DNA of 64,000 bases from the NCBI RefSeq assembly GCF_000812565.1, contig NZ_JTAM01000014.1:80538-144537 (forward strand), in the 5' to 3' direction. The stretch is from Flammeovirga sp. OC4 (GTDB taxonomy: Bacteria > Bacteroidota > Bacteroidia > Cytophagales > Flammeovirgaceae). The notes under the pieces were generated by a model. It did no database searches. It worked only from the letters and a program-made list of their open reading frames with translations, and was not told the origin of the DNA. This document shows positions 9,780 through 19,069 of this stretch, in pieces; the stretch's first letter is position 1, and each line of letters starts with the position of its first letter. A program made the translations under genes and the position numbers.

Positions 9780-9973
9780 CCAATAAAACTATAAGTTAAT
9801 TGGATTGTTTTTATTAATTCTGTATTTTCATTGAATAAAATGACCATATTCTACCATAAAAGTGGAATAATGTGTCATTTTTTACGAATAATGCTATTAT
9901 TTTAGCACTTTGAATTTTTGATATAAATAAACAACCATTTTAGGTGGTTGAATAAATAAATTTTTTAGAATCT

Positions 9974-11407
9974 ATGGCTGATACGAGCTACGAGTTTGAT
10001 ATGACAAGCAACCCTACGGCTAACAAGATCATTAAGGTGGTCGGTGTTGGTGGTGGTGGCGGTAATGCTGTCCGTCACATGTATGAACTTGGAATCCATG
10101 ATGTAGATTTTTTTGTGGCTAACACAGATAAACAAGCATTGGAATCAAGTCCAGTACCCAACAAAATTCAATTAGGCGTTGAACTTACTGCAGGTTTAGG
10201 AGCAGGTGCAAAACCAGAAATTGGTAGAGAATCTGCAATGGAAACAAAAGATGAAATTAAATCATTCTTGTCCAATGGTACAAAAATGGTCTTCATCACT
10301 GCTGGTATGGGTGGCGGTACAGGTACAGGAGCTGCTCCTGTAATTGCTGAAATCGCGAGAAGCTTGAACATTCTTACTGTAGGTATCGTAACGATGCCTT
10401 TCAGATTTGAAGGTAAACCAAAAGAAAGAAGAGCACTTCAAGGTATTGAAGACTTGAAAGAACACTGTGACACTGTTCTTGTGATTCTAAATGAAAAATT
10501 GAAAGAAGTTTACGGACGTTCTTCAATGAGAGAAGCTTTTGCTCAAGCTGATAATGTATTGGCTCGTGCTGCAAAATCAATTGCCGAAATCATTACTGTA
10601 GATGCATACATCAATGTTGACTTTGAAGATGTAAACACTGTAATGCGTGATGCTGGTACTGCCGTAATGGGCTCATCAATTGAGTCAGGTGAGGACCGTG
10701 CTATCCGTGCGACTGAGGCTGCAATTGCCTCACCATTATTGAACAACACTGACATTACCAACGCTAAATATATCTTACTTAGCCTTGTGGTTAGTGATTA
10801 CGATAACTTGGATATGAGTGAGTTGGAACAAGTGACAACTTACATCCAAGAAAGAGCTGGAGACGAGGCCGAGGTTATCTTTGGTGTGGCTAAAGATGAA
10901 TCATTGGGTGATGCAATCAGCGTAACTGTAATTGCTACAGGTTTCGAAGAAGACAAAGAAATCAAAACAAGCGGCGATTTTTTTAGCAAAGGGGAGTCAG
11001 GTACACAGAGCACTAGAATAAGTACGCCTATTCCAGTGGCAAAACCTACTTCAGAAGTTAAGGAGGAAAAACCTCCAGTTGTTGAAGAAAAGACAGAAGA
11101 GGAAGAAAAACCTCTTGAAGTTGAAGCTTCAGCGGCTCCCCAACCAAAAGAAGAGCCTAAGAAAGTAGTATTTTCTTTAGAGGACGATTATGTTGGGAAT
11201 GAAGTAACTCCTAAACCTGAAAGTCCTGTAGCTTCAGATGATGTTTCTAAAGAAGCTGAAACTCCACATTTGAGCAGTTACAAAAAATTTGAATCAGTAA
11301 AGGATATTTCTAATGAAGATATGAAAGATCTTCGTGATGTCCCTGCTTACATGAGAAGAGGTGTAAAACTAAATCCTCCATCATCAGAACAGGAAGATGC
11401 TGAATAA
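9974..11407 (+). CDS. ftsZ: Cell division protein FtsZ
   Basis: A 477-residue tubulin-like GTPase that forms the division ring. N-terminal VVGVGGGGGNAV and the tubulin signature GGGTGTG (residues 113-119) mark the GTP site. The T7 loop region carries NVDFEDV. After the GTPase core (to about residue 320) comes a long linker rich in E, P and K, then the Bacteroidota-type C-terminal peptide PAYMRRGVKL that binds FtsA and other partners. It is the last gene of the cluster, closed by a strong terminator at 11431-11463. Confidence 0.98.
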   Translation: MADTSYEFDMTSNPTANKIIKVVGVGGGGGNAVRHMYELGIHDVDFFVANTDKQALESSPVPNKIQLGVELTAGLGAGAKPEIGRESAMETKDEIKSFLSNGTKMVFITAGMGGGTGTGAAPVIAEIARSLNILTVGIVTMPFRFEGKPKERRALQGIEDLKEHCDTVLVILNEKLKEVYGRSSMREAFAQADNVLARAAKSIAEIITVDAYINVDFEDVNTVMRDAGTAVMGSSIESGEDRAIRATEAAIASPLLNNTDITNAKYILLSLVVSDYDNLDMSELEQVTTYIQERAGDEAEVIFGVAKDESLGDAISVTVIATGFEEDKEIKTSGDFFSKGESGTQSTRISTPIPVAKPTSEVKEEKPPVVEEKTEEEEKPLEVEASAAPQPKEEPKKVVFSLEDDYVGNEVTPKPESPVASDDVSKEAETPHLSSYKKFESVKDISNEDMKDLRDVPAYMRRGVKLNPPSSEQEDAE

Positions 11408-11430
11408 ATAGCCTTTTGAAAATAAAAAAA

Positions 11431-11463
11431 GCCATTGAATTTTACTTTCAATGGCTTTTTTCT
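11431..11463. terminator. Bidirectional terminator between ftsZ and the DMT transporter
   Basis: Perfect 9-bp stem GCCATTGAA (11431-11439) and TTCAATGGC (11447-11455) with a 7-base loop. It is followed by a T-run and preceded by an A-run, so it can stop ftsZ on the plus strand and the convergent transporter on the minus strand. Confidence 0.85.
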
Positions 11464-11481
11464 TTATAGAGATTTGTGAGT

Positions 11482-12351
11482 CTATGCAGCTCCTTTTTTA
11501 TTGAGTCTGTGTTTATAAACTAGATTCAGCAATGTGCCTGAGATAACGAGGAACATACCTATTATAACTTCCATTGTGAAAAATTCACCAAAGAAATACA
11601 TTCCGTAAAGAGCTCCATAAATAACACTTGTGTAATTCATACTAGAAACGGTCAGTGCATCATCATCAGATTGATAAGCCTTTGTTAAAAGAATTTGACC
11701 GATTTGTGATAAAACGCCAATGCTCAATAGGGCACACCATATTTCGATACCTTCAGGCATTACCCAATCAAAATAACTCCATATACCCGTGATGGGAACC
11801 GCTACAAATGGAAAGTAAAATACTACTACGACAGGATGTTCTTTTCCTTTTAACTTTCCAATAACTGTATATGCTGCAGCCGATCCAATGGCTCCCAATA
11901 AAGCAATCGTTAAAAATACAGGGTCTACTCTTGGGTCAAAACCTTTGATGAAAACGACTCCAACAATACTGATTCCTAAAAATAAAAATTGTAAAGGTTT
12001 CAAAGGCTGTTTTAAAAATAGCATCGCAAAGAGTGCAGTAAACAAAGGTGCTAAATTTTGTAATACGACTGCGGTAGCTAAAGGAAGGTTTTGAAAACTT
12101 GCAAATACTAAGACTAGAGAGATGGTTCCAAAAAAGCCTCTTAATAAAAGCATTTTCTGATTATTTCCCCAAAGATAAACTCCCGCTTTTTTGAGTGTAA
12201 TATAACTTAAAACAAGAGAGGTTAATGCCCTGAAGAAAACAACTTCTTGAGGAGGTATTTGTGGAATTGCTTTCACTATCAATTGCATAGTGGTCATTAC
12301 TAGTGATGCTAATAGCATCTGTTTAACCCCACTTCCAACTTTTATATTCAT
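11482..12351 (-). CDS. EamA/DMT-family transporter
   Basis: About ten hydrophobic helices in two similar five-helix halves, the EamA (drug/metabolite transporter) layout. Halves begin near VKQMLLASLVMTTMQ and near PVFLTIALLGAIGSAAAY, each ending with a helix such as LFLGISIVGVVFIKGF. The ATG at 12351 gives MNIKVGSG and a normal length of about 289 residues. An upstream ATG at 12396 would add 15 charged residues before the first helix and is less likely. The substrate is unknown; members export metabolites or amino acids. The gene is monocistronic and convergent with ftsZ. Confidence 0.9.
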   Translation of the reverse strand: MNIKVGSGVKQMLLASLVMTTMQLIVKAIPQIPPQEVVFFRALTSLVLSYITLKKAGVYLWGNNQKMLLLRGFFGTISLVLVFASFQNLPLATAVVLQNLAPLFTALFAMLFLKQPLKPLQFLFLGISIVGVVFIKGFDPRVDPVFLTIALLGAIGSAAAYTVIGKLKGKEHPVVVVFYFPFVAVPITGIWSYFDWVMPEGIEIWCALLSIGVLSQIGQILLTKAYQSDDDALTVSSMNYTSVIYGALYGMYFFGEFFTMEVIIGMFLVISGTLLNLVYKHRLNKKGAA

Positions 12352-12524
12352 ATAATTTTTTTCTTTTTTCGAAAGGTAGTCCGAATTGAAGCCCAAAAAT
12401 AATGGATTAGAAAGGCTTGATACCCAATTTTTAGTTTTTATTTGTCAATAGGAGTGATGAATTGATAATTGTCAGTGCTGATTTCAATTTTGCTAACGAA
12501 ATTTACGCCAATCTATTATTAGAC

Positions 12525-14963
12525 ATGAACATGCACTCAAACGAAAATAAAGAAACTTGTTATCACTGTGGAGAAGACTGTACAGATGAAATTATAAAAA
12601 ATGAGGAAGGGAAATCATTTTGTTGTAATGGATGCCATATGGTTTATGATCTTTTACAGGAAAATAATCTTACAGATTACTACCGTCTAAACAATCAGCC
12701 TGGTGTAAAACAAAAAGGAAAATCACAACGTGAAAAATTAGCTTACTTGGATGATGAAACGATCATTAAAAAGCTCATTGATTTTTCTGATGGTAGAATT
12801 GCTCGACTCAGTTTTTACCTACCACAAATTCATTGTTCTTCCTGTATTTGGCTACTTGAAAAATTACCTGAACTGAGTGAAGGTATAGCAGAGTCTAAAG
12901 TCAATTTCCTTAAGAGAGAAATCTATGTTACATTTTTAGAAGAGAAACTATCCTTACGTGATGTGGTGGAGTTGTTGATCAATCTTGGATATGAACCATT
13001 GATCAATCTTGAAGATTTAGAAAAGAACAAAAAAAATAAAGCCAAAAAAGCACAAGAGAAATCCTTTTATATCAAACTTGGTGTTGTAGGCTTTTGCTTT
13101 GGTAATATTATGATGCTGAGTTTTCCAGAATATTTGGGAATCACGGTAGAAGATCAGCACTTTATAGAACTGTTTGGTTACTTGAATTTAGTCTTAAGTA
13201 TTCCCGTTTTCTTCTATGGAGCTAGGGATTACCTGACATCTGCTTGGCATGCACTAAGACACGGAGGAGTGAATATTGATGTGCCAATTTCACTGGGAAT
13301 TTTTGCATTGTTTTTACGATCAGCTTATGAAATTCTATCCGATACCGGAGCAGGTTACCTTGATTCTTTGGGCGCTTTGATTTTTCTATTACTGATTGGT
13401 AAGTGGTTTCAGCAAAAGACTTTTGATAATATTTCATTCGAAAGAGATTATAAATCATATTTTCCTATTGCTATCACAAGGATTGTAAAAGGCATCAAAG
13501 AGAATATTCCCCTTTCTAAATTGGAAGTGAATGACACTTTACAAATTAAAAATGGAGAATTAATTCCTGCGGATTCAATATTGAAAAAAGGAGAAGGTAG
13601 AATTGATTATAGTTTTGTTACAGGTGAGTCAGTGCCTATTCGCAAAGTATCTGGAGACCTTTTATATGCTGGGGGAAAACAGACGGGAGGTGTTATTGAA
13701 ATAGAGACAACAAAAGAAGTATCTCAAAGTTATTTGACGCGTCTTTGGAATGAACAGACTTTCCAAGAAGAAGCTATGAAGGATTTATTGCAGTCTAAAA
13801 CCAATGTTTTAAGTAAGTGGTTTACGATTGCTATTCTAATTATTGCTTCTATTGCAGGAGCCTATTGGTGGTCAGTGGACGGTGCAAACCATGCCGTGAA
13901 TACCTTTACAGCAGTTTTAATTATTGCATGTCCGTGTGCATTGGCGTTGAATGCACCATTTGCTTTAGGCAATGCTATGCGAATTATGGCTCGTTTCGGT
14001 TTGTATACGAAAGATACTATTGCTGTAGAAAAAATGGCAGCTGTCAACCATATTGTTTTTGATAAAACGGGTACGATTACATCAGCTAAAGAACAATCCA
14101 TTTCATTTGAAGGAGAAGATCTGACAGAAGAACAATTACAATTGGTCTATGCAGTTACTTCTCAATCGACACATCCTGTGAGTAGTCGGATTGCTCAACA
14201 TTTAAGGCAGTTGGATCAAAAATATAAGGTCGACAATTTTGAAGAAGTGCAAGGGAATGGTATACAAGGTGAGGTAAATGGGCACACTATTAAATTAGGA
14301 AAAGCTTCTTTTGTCAATGCTGATCAATCAGGTAAGAAAACATTCCAAACCGTTTCGTATGTTAATATTGATGGGAAAGTGTTTGGTAAATTCTTACTAG
14401 CACAGTCTCTTCGTGAAGGTGTTGATGGACTATTATCGTTTCTTCATGAGAGAGGTTATAAAATCTCCTTATTATCAGGTGATAATTCATCAGAGAGAGA
14501 AAAGCTTTCAAAATCTTTTCCTGAAGGTACAGAAATGCATTTTGATCAATCTCCAAAAGATAAGATGGATTTTATTCAGGCAAGTCAGACCAAAGGAGAA
14601 ACTGTATTGATGATTGGTGATGGTTTAAATGATGCAGGGGCTTTAAAACAGTCAGATGTCGGGATTGCTGTCGCTGAAGATGCTCATCAATTCTCTCCAG
14701 CTTGTGACGCTATTTTAGCCGCTCAAAAAGTAAATCAACTAAACCGTTATTTATCTTTCTCTAAAAAAGCGATGACGATGGTTTATTTGGGCTTCGTAGT
14801 TTCTTTACTGTATAATGTATTAGGATTGTCTTATGCAGTTCAAGGAAACCTATCACCTTTGATCGCTGCTATTTTAATGCCTTTAAGCTCTATTTCAGTA
14901 GTGCTATTAGGGACAATTGGTACAACTTGGTTTGGAAAGGTCTTTTTGAAGAAAGGAAATTGA
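12525..14963 (+). CDS. CcoI/FixI-type heavy-metal P1B-ATPase (copper)
   Basis: The ATG at 12525 is preferred, giving 812 residues. An N-terminal cysteine-rich metal domain (CYHCGEDC at 12-19, CCNGC at 33-37) precedes a ferredoxin-like metal domain with HCSSC. The P-type core has a TGE motif (TGESVP), the ion-channel CPC (C469, C471), the phosphorylated DKTGT (D513), an HP motif (STHPVSS) and GDGLNDAGA. This architecture is that of the ATPases that supply copper for cbb3 oxidase assembly. No cco genes flank it. Eight membrane helices are expected. An alternative is general Cu(I) export, but the CX2C zinc-ribbon-like start favours the assembly class. Confidence 0.92.
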   Translation: MNMHSNENKETCYHCGEDCTDEIIKNEEGKSFCCNGCHMVYDLLQENNLTDYYRLNNQPGVKQKGKSQREKLAYLDDETIIKKLIDFSDGRIARLSFYLPQIHCSSCIWLLEKLPELSEGIAESKVNFLKREIYVTFLEEKLSLRDVVELLINLGYEPLINLEDLEKNKKNKAKKAQEKSFYIKLGVVGFCFGNIMMLSFPEYLGITVEDQHFIELFGYLNLVLSIPVFFYGARDYLTSAWHALRHGGVNIDVPISLGIFALFLRSAYEILSDTGAGYLDSLGALIFLLLIGKWFQQKTFDNISFERDYKSYFPIAITRIVKGIKENIPLSKLEVNDTLQIKNGELIPADSILKKGEGRIDYSFVTGESVPIRKVSGDLLYAGGKQTGGVIEIETTKEVSQSYLTRLWNEQTFQEEAMKDLLQSKTNVLSKWFTIAILIIASIAGAYWWSVDGANHAVNTFTAVLIIACPCALALNAPFALGNAMRIMARFGLYTKDTIAVEKMAAVNHIVFDKTGTITSAKEQSISFEGEDLTEEQLQLVYAVTSQSTHPVSSRIAQHLRQLDQKYKVDNFEEVQGNGIQGEVNGHTIKLGKASFVNADQSGKKTFQTVSYVNIDGKVFGKFLLAQSLREGVDGLLSFLHERGYKISLLSGDNSSEREKLSKSFPEGTEMHFDQSPKDKMDFIQASQTKGETVLMIGDGLNDAGALKQSDVGIAVAEDAHQFSPACDAILAAQKVNQLNRYLSFSKKAMTMVYLGFVVSLLYNVLGLSYAVQGNLSPLIAAILMPLSSISVVLLGTIGTTWFGKVFLKKGN

Positions 14964-15094
14964 AATAGCGCTTGTATTTTGAAGTTGGTTTCTCAAAGAG
15001 AATGTAATACATAACTTGAATTAAGTAGCTGATCATACTTCAAATGCATTTATGCTATAGATAATTTTGAACAGCTACTTATATTTATATATTT

Positions 15095-15137
15095 GGAGTT
15101 TATCATTGGTACTACAACCTTTGGTAAACTCCTTTTT
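15095..15137 (+). terminator. Imperfect-stem terminator after the copper ATPase
   Basis: GGAGTTTA... (from 15095) pairs with ...TAAACTCC (ending 15132) over about 13 of 17 positions, followed by TTTTT. It lies about 130 bases downstream of the ATPase stop. Confidence 0.5.
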
Positions 15138-15267
15138 AAAGAAAGCAAAATATTAAAGAACATACCATTTTTTAATTTAAAGAAATAAGTAGGGAATTTT
15201 TCTATTCCTAATACTTATGGTTTCATCATTAAGCAGCAAATTATTAATTTTTTTAACTAAAACATCA

Positions 15268-16494
15268 ATGGCAAAATTATTTTATTCGTCGATGATTTCA
15301 ATCTTATTTACTTTTTCAGCCTTTGCTCAAATTAATTTTGAAAAGGGATATATTATTAACAATGATAATGAAAGGTTAGAGTGTTTCATCAAAAATTTAG
15401 AATGGGCACAAAGTCCGAGGAAGATTGAATACAGGTTGTCACAAGATTCAAAGGCAAAATCAGGTTCTCTTGAAGATATAAAGGCTTTTGGGATTGAGGG
15501 AGAGTTTAAATATATCAAAGAAACAGTACAAATAGATCATTCAAGTAATAACCTTGCGAATCTAAAAGAAGAAAGAGGTCCTCTTTTTAAAGAAGAAACT
15601 GTTTTCTTAAAAGTAATACTTGAAGGGAAGGCATCTTTATACCAATATAAGGATATGGAGCTTTTACGCTTTTTCCTTCATCTAGATGGTAAAGAAATAG
15701 AGCCTTTAGTCTACAAAAGGTATAGATCTAAAAATAAGATAGCATATAATTCTTATTTTAAACAACAGCTATACCTTAATTTAAGAACCAATAATATCAC
15801 CATCGCTGATGTTGAGAATATTGATTATAGCCTCAAAAAGATCAAGCCTGTAATTCAGAAATTTAATGGTGATACACCATTGAATACAAAAGACTATACA
15901 ACTAAAAAGAAAAAGAACTCTTTCCATTTTACAGCTAAATTGGGTTTGGGTAATAGTGGTCTTTTTATAAAAAATAGTAATAGTAAAAGTGAGGGTATAC
16001 AATTTGATAATCAAACAAATTTTAGAGTAGGAGGAGATTTTGAATATATTTTACCTTATAACAAAAATAAATGGGGCTTATATATTGCACCGACATATCA
16101 AACATATACAGGGGAAAATTATCAAATAACCTCAAGTGCTGTAAGGAGAACTACTACTACTTCAGTAAAATATAACTCCATAGAAATACCATTTGGTGTA
16201 CGTTATTATTCTTATTTGAATAAAAATCTAAAACTATACTTTGGGGTAGCATATATTTTAGATTATTCGTTTGATTCTGAAATTACTTTTAAAAGAGAAG
16301 ACTCTTCTAATTTGTACGAACCTTTAACAATAGATTCAAGAGGAAATTTGGCTTTTAGTGTAGGAGTAAAGGTATCAGATAGATTTATCGGTGAGTTAAA
16401 GTATTATACAAATAGAAACCTATTAGGCGAATATTTATTCTGGAAAGCAGAGTATAATTCAATAGCATTTACAGTGGGATATACTATTTTTTAA
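15268..16494 (+). CDS. Outer-membrane beta-barrel-like protein
   Basis: The ATG at 15268 gives a clean signal peptide ending at FSAFAQ, so I prefer it to the earlier ATG at 15217. The first 220 residues are a globular region (KGYIINNDNERLECFIK and following) seen in uncharacterised Bacteroidota proteins. From about residue 225 the sequence alternates polar and hydrophobic residues in strands such as FHFTAKLGLGNSGLF and KWGLYIAPTYQTYTG, ending with the aromatic FTVGYTIF typical of outer-membrane barrels. A small eight-strand barrel behind a periplasmic domain is likely. Function unknown. No operon partner; terminator at 16514. Confidence 0.7.
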   Translation: MAKLFYSSMISILFTFSAFAQINFEKGYIINNDNERLECFIKNLEWAQSPRKIEYRLSQDSKAKSGSLEDIKAFGIEGEFKYIKETVQIDHSSNNLANLKEERGPLFKEETVFLKVILEGKASLYQYKDMELLRFFLHLDGKEIEPLVYKRYRSKNKIAYNSYFKQQLYLNLRTNNITIADVENIDYSLKKIKPVIQKFNGDTPLNTKDYTTKKKKNSFHFTAKLGLGNSGLFIKNSNSKSEGIQFDNQTNFRVGGDFEYILPYNKNKWGLYIAPTYQTYTGENYQITSSAVRRTTTTSVKYNSIEIPFGVRYYSYLNKNLKLYFGVAYILDYSFDSEITFKREDSSNLYEPLTIDSRGNLAFSVGVKVSDRFIGELKYYTNRNLLGEYLFWKAEYNSIAFTVGYTIF

Positions 16495-16513
16495 GAAATA
16501 GTCCAATTCAAAT

Positions 16514-16560
16514 AAAAAGCCTTCCATCTGTAGTACACAGTTAGAAGGCTTTTTATTTTT
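16514..16560. terminator. Terminator after the beta-barrel gene
   Basis: 11-bp perfect stem AAAAAGCCTTC (16514-16524) and GAAGGCTTTTT (16544-16554), with a CTGT...ACAG extension in the loop, followed by a T-rich run. The A-run on the other side would allow some minus-strand function. Confidence 0.85.
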
Positions 16561-16719
16561 CGCATTTTAATAATTATTGACTGAGGAGAAGATAGTTTTC
16601 CAAAACCGCTACTGTTCAGTTTATCATCTTAGCGATACATTTGTTACTGATATCCTTGCTTTGTTTATTCTTGATACACTTTCATTTGAGTGTATCAATA
16701 TGAATTAATTGTTGTGATT

Positions 16720-17406
16720 TTATTGAATTTGCGAGATATCACCCGATCCAGAAACCTTGATTTTAGTTTTTTCTGGACGACCTTTATATCTGATGTCACC
16801 CGATCCAGAAACTCTTGCGTTAATTTCTTCTGTAGCCCAGCAGTCCACATCACCTGAACCACTTACTGAGATGGTAACAATTTTGGATTCCATGTCTTTA
16901 GCGTCAATATCAGCAGAACCACTTACTGAAATACTGAAATTGTCTGCCTTACCTTTAAGGTCTAACTCACCCGAACCACTAAGGCTAGCTTTTAATTCAT
17001 CAACATTTACCTCTCCTGCAAAACTTCCTGATCCGCTACCTGCTAAAGTTAAGTTGTCTGCTAATACTTTTCCTTTACAGACAATATCTGAAGAACCAGA
17101 AAAACTTACACTATTGATTTTGTTGTTGTAAGTAATTTCGATGTCTGCTCTTACATTACGAACACCTTTTTTAGGACGAATAGAAAGTTTACCACCAGAT
17201 ACTTCAGTGATCACATCCGAAGGTTTAGTACTCCCATATAAATGTACAACTGCTTCATTTTTTTTACCTGAAATAAGTTTTACATCCATTGAACCACTGA
17301 TTTTGATTCCTTCAAAAGAACCTAATGAGCGAGTGTCTGTTTCTTGAGCATGAACAAATGATGAAAAAAGAAGTGCGATGCTTAGAATAAATAATTTTGT
17401 TTTCAT
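16720..17406 (-). CDS. Exported head-GIN domain (DUF2807) protein with SGSGD repeats
   Basis: 228 residues with a signal peptide ending at SFVHAQ. The body is DUF2807 (head GIN domain), a right-handed beta-solenoid built from short repeats. At least eight copies of a GSG-type turn are visible, several as SGSGD or SGSAD followed by a hydrophobic strand. The domain is abundant in Bacteroidota and is annotated as a putative autotransporter adhesin, but no transporter domain is present, so it is probably a periplasmic or surface protein of unknown role. It is monocistronic and divergent from the phosphofructokinase gene. Confidence 0.88.
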   Translation of the reverse strand: MKTKLFILSIALLFSSFVHAQETDTRSLGSFEGIKISGSMDVKLISGKKNEAVVHLYGSTKPSDVITEVSGGKLSIRPKKGVRNVRADIEITYNNKINSVSFSGSSDIVCKGKVLADNLTLAGSGSGSFAGEVNVDELKASLSGSGELDLKGKADNFSISVSGSADIDAKDMESKIVTISVSGSGDVDCWATEEINARVSGSGDIRYKGRPEKTKIKVSGSGDISQIQ

Positions 17407-17434
17407 TTTTTATTGTATTTTTGCGACTCATTGT

Positions 17435-17450
17435 TTGTTATGGATAACAA
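17435..17450. promoter_or_regulatory. 16-bp palindrome upstream of the head-GIN gene
   Basis: Arms TTGTTAT (17435-17441) and ATAACAA (17444-17450) are perfectly complementary around GG. It lies 29 bases upstream of the head-GIN start codon in the divergent region and could be an operator. No regulator is implied by the sequence. Confidence 0.4.
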
Positions 17451-17531
17451 CAATTAACAAATGAATATTGTGTGAAAATAATTGTATATGCCTTAAAGAC
17501 ATAAGAAATTCCTAATGGTTGCATGAATTTA

Positions 17532-17560
17532 TTGTGACGACTGTAAGAGGGTTACTTTTG
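17532..17560 (+). promoter_or_regulatory. Predicted promoter of the phosphofructokinase gene
   Basis: -33 TTG (17532-17534) and -7 TACTTTTG (17553-17560) are separated by 18 bases, close to the Bacteroidota TTG-N19-TAnnTTTG layout. The pfk ATG lies 80 bases downstream. Confidence 0.5.
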
Positions 17561-17639
17561 TCATCCTTTTTTAATAGAAATATACTGTTATTCGTGTTTG
17601 AAAAATTGATACATACATTATAATAAATAATACTATCTC

Positions 17640-18977
17640 ATGAACGACTTGAAACAAGAAGACTTTGAGGTCAAAAAGTTAGGCAAAGCCACTTTAGTAT
17701 CTCCTATTTATAAAAATTACGCAGACGAAGAGATTAGTAACGAATTATTCATCGATGAGTCAAGAAGAATCGTATATGATGCTTCTTTAAGTAGCTATAA
17801 AAATAATCTAGAGTCTAGTGAAGAACCAATTTCTTTCTTAAAAGCAGGACCTAGAAAAGATATATATTTCGATCCTTCGAAAACAAAAGCCGCTATCGTT
17901 ACTTGTGGTGGTTTATGTCCAGGTATCAACAACGTAATCCGTGGTTTGGTAAATGGTTTATATTATAGATATAAAGTAAGAAACATTTGGGGTATTCAAT
18001 ATGGTTACCAAGGATTGATTCCAGAATATGGTCATGAAATGGTAAAATTAACGCCAGATGTTGTAAAAGATATTCACTTATTCGGTGGTACTATCCTTGG
18101 TTCTTCAAGAGGACGTCAGGATATTTCTGCTATGGTTGATGCTCTTGAAAGAGAAAACATCAACATCCTTTTCACTATTGGTGGTGATGGTACACTTTCG
18201 GGTAACCACGTAATCAATGAAGAAATTGAAAGAAGAGGTTTGAAAATCGTTACTGCAGGTATTCCTAAGACGATTGATAATGATGTAAACTTCATGACGA
18301 AGACTTTCGGTTTCGATACAGCATTTACAACAGCAGCAGCAGTAGTAAGAGATGCTCACAACGAAGCTACAGGTGCATACAATGGAGTAGCAATCGTAAA
18401 ACTAATGGGTAGAGACTCTGGTTTTATTGCAGCGAATGCAGCACTTGCAATGCCAGATGTAAACTTCGTATTAGTACCAGAAAATGAATTCGATTTACAC
18501 GGTGAGAAAGGTTTCTTAGCAGCGTTGAAAGAAAGAGTATTAGACCGTCATCATGCATTGGTAGTGGTAGCAGAAGGTGCTGGCCAGAACTTATTTGATC
18601 ATGAAGATGTGAAGAAAGATAAGTCAGGAAACATCAAGCATAAAGACATTGGTGTTCATTTGAAAGACGAAATCAACAAATTCTTTAAGAGCGAAGATAT
18701 TGAGGCAACTGTAAAATACATTGACCCTTCATATATCATCCGTTCTGAGGTGGCAATCCCTGCTGATAGTGTATTCTGTAACGACTTAGCTTTAAATGCC
18801 GTTCACGGTGCAATGGCTGGTTTAACAGATTTCGTAGTAGGTCGTTGGCATAACCAATTTACTTACCTTCCAATTCCAGCGGCTACAGCATCAAGAAAGA
18901 AAATTGATGTAAATGGTCCATTATGGTGGGCAGTATTGGAGACTACTGGTCAACCATTAAAAATGAGAGATGAGTAA
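17640..18977 (+). CDS. 6-phosphofructokinase, plant/trypanosome-like ATP type
   Basis: 445 residues. It phosphorylates fructose 6-phosphate in glycolysis. The nucleotide loop CGGLCPGINNVIRG, the GGDGT motif (181-185) and PKTIDND (209-215, catalytic D213) are all visible, with MGRDSGF downstream. Glycine in GGDGT points to ATP rather than pyrophosphate as donor, although the lysine in PKTIDND is shared with pyrophosphate-dependent enzymes. This combination defines the long group of ATP-PFKs related to plant and kinetoplastid enzymes. An N-terminal extension of about 80 residues fits that group. Monocistronic, with its own promoter and a terminator at 19005. Confidence 0.93.
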   Translation: MNDLKQEDFEVKKLGKATLVSPIYKNYADEEISNELFIDESRRIVYDASLSSYKNNLESSEEPISFLKAGPRKDIYFDPSKTKAAIVTCGGLCPGINNVIRGLVNGLYYRYKVRNIWGIQYGYQGLIPEYGHEMVKLTPDVVKDIHLFGGTILGSSRGRQDISAMVDALERENINILFTIGGDGTLSGNHVINEEIERRGLKIVTAGIPKTIDNDVNFMTKTFGFDTAFTTAAAVVRDAHNEATGAYNGVAIVKLMGRDSGFIAANAALAMPDVNFVLVPENEFDLHGEKGFLAALKERVLDRHHALVVVAEGAGQNLFDHEDVKKDKSGNIKHKDIGVHLKDEINKFFKSEDIEATVKYIDPSYIIRSEVAIPADSVFCNDLALNAVHGAMAGLTDFVVGRWHNQFTYLPIPAATASRKKIDVNGPLWWAVLETTGQPLKMRDE

Positions 18978-19004
18978 TATATCTTTAGATATTGAAAATA
19001 AAAG

Positions 19005-19030
19005 AAAGGTGTCAGCAATGACGCCTTTTT
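19005..19030 (+). terminator. Terminator of the phosphofructokinase gene
   Basis: AAAGGTGTCA (19005-19014), GCAA loop, TGACGCCTTT (19019-19028) with one G-T pair, then more T. Strong rho-independent form. Confidence 0.85.
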
Positions 19031-19069
19031 TTATTGAGAAAATTTTCTTCTTTATTACTCTGTAAATTG

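Noticed and set aside
16757..17131. Plus-strand 124-codon frame opposite the head-GIN gene
   Set aside because: It arises from the repeats read backwards (SPEPLTEI units); the minus-strand protein has a signal peptide and a known domain.
16720..17406. Possible CRISPR-like or DNA tandem repeat array
   Set aside because: The periodicity is in the protein; the repeated DNA units differ in codons, spacing is uneven and there are no spacers.
18105..18359. Minus-strand frame inside the phosphofructokinase gene
   Set aside because: It mirrors conserved PFK codons, has biased composition (runs of C from the repeated GCA/GCT codons) and no family resemblance.
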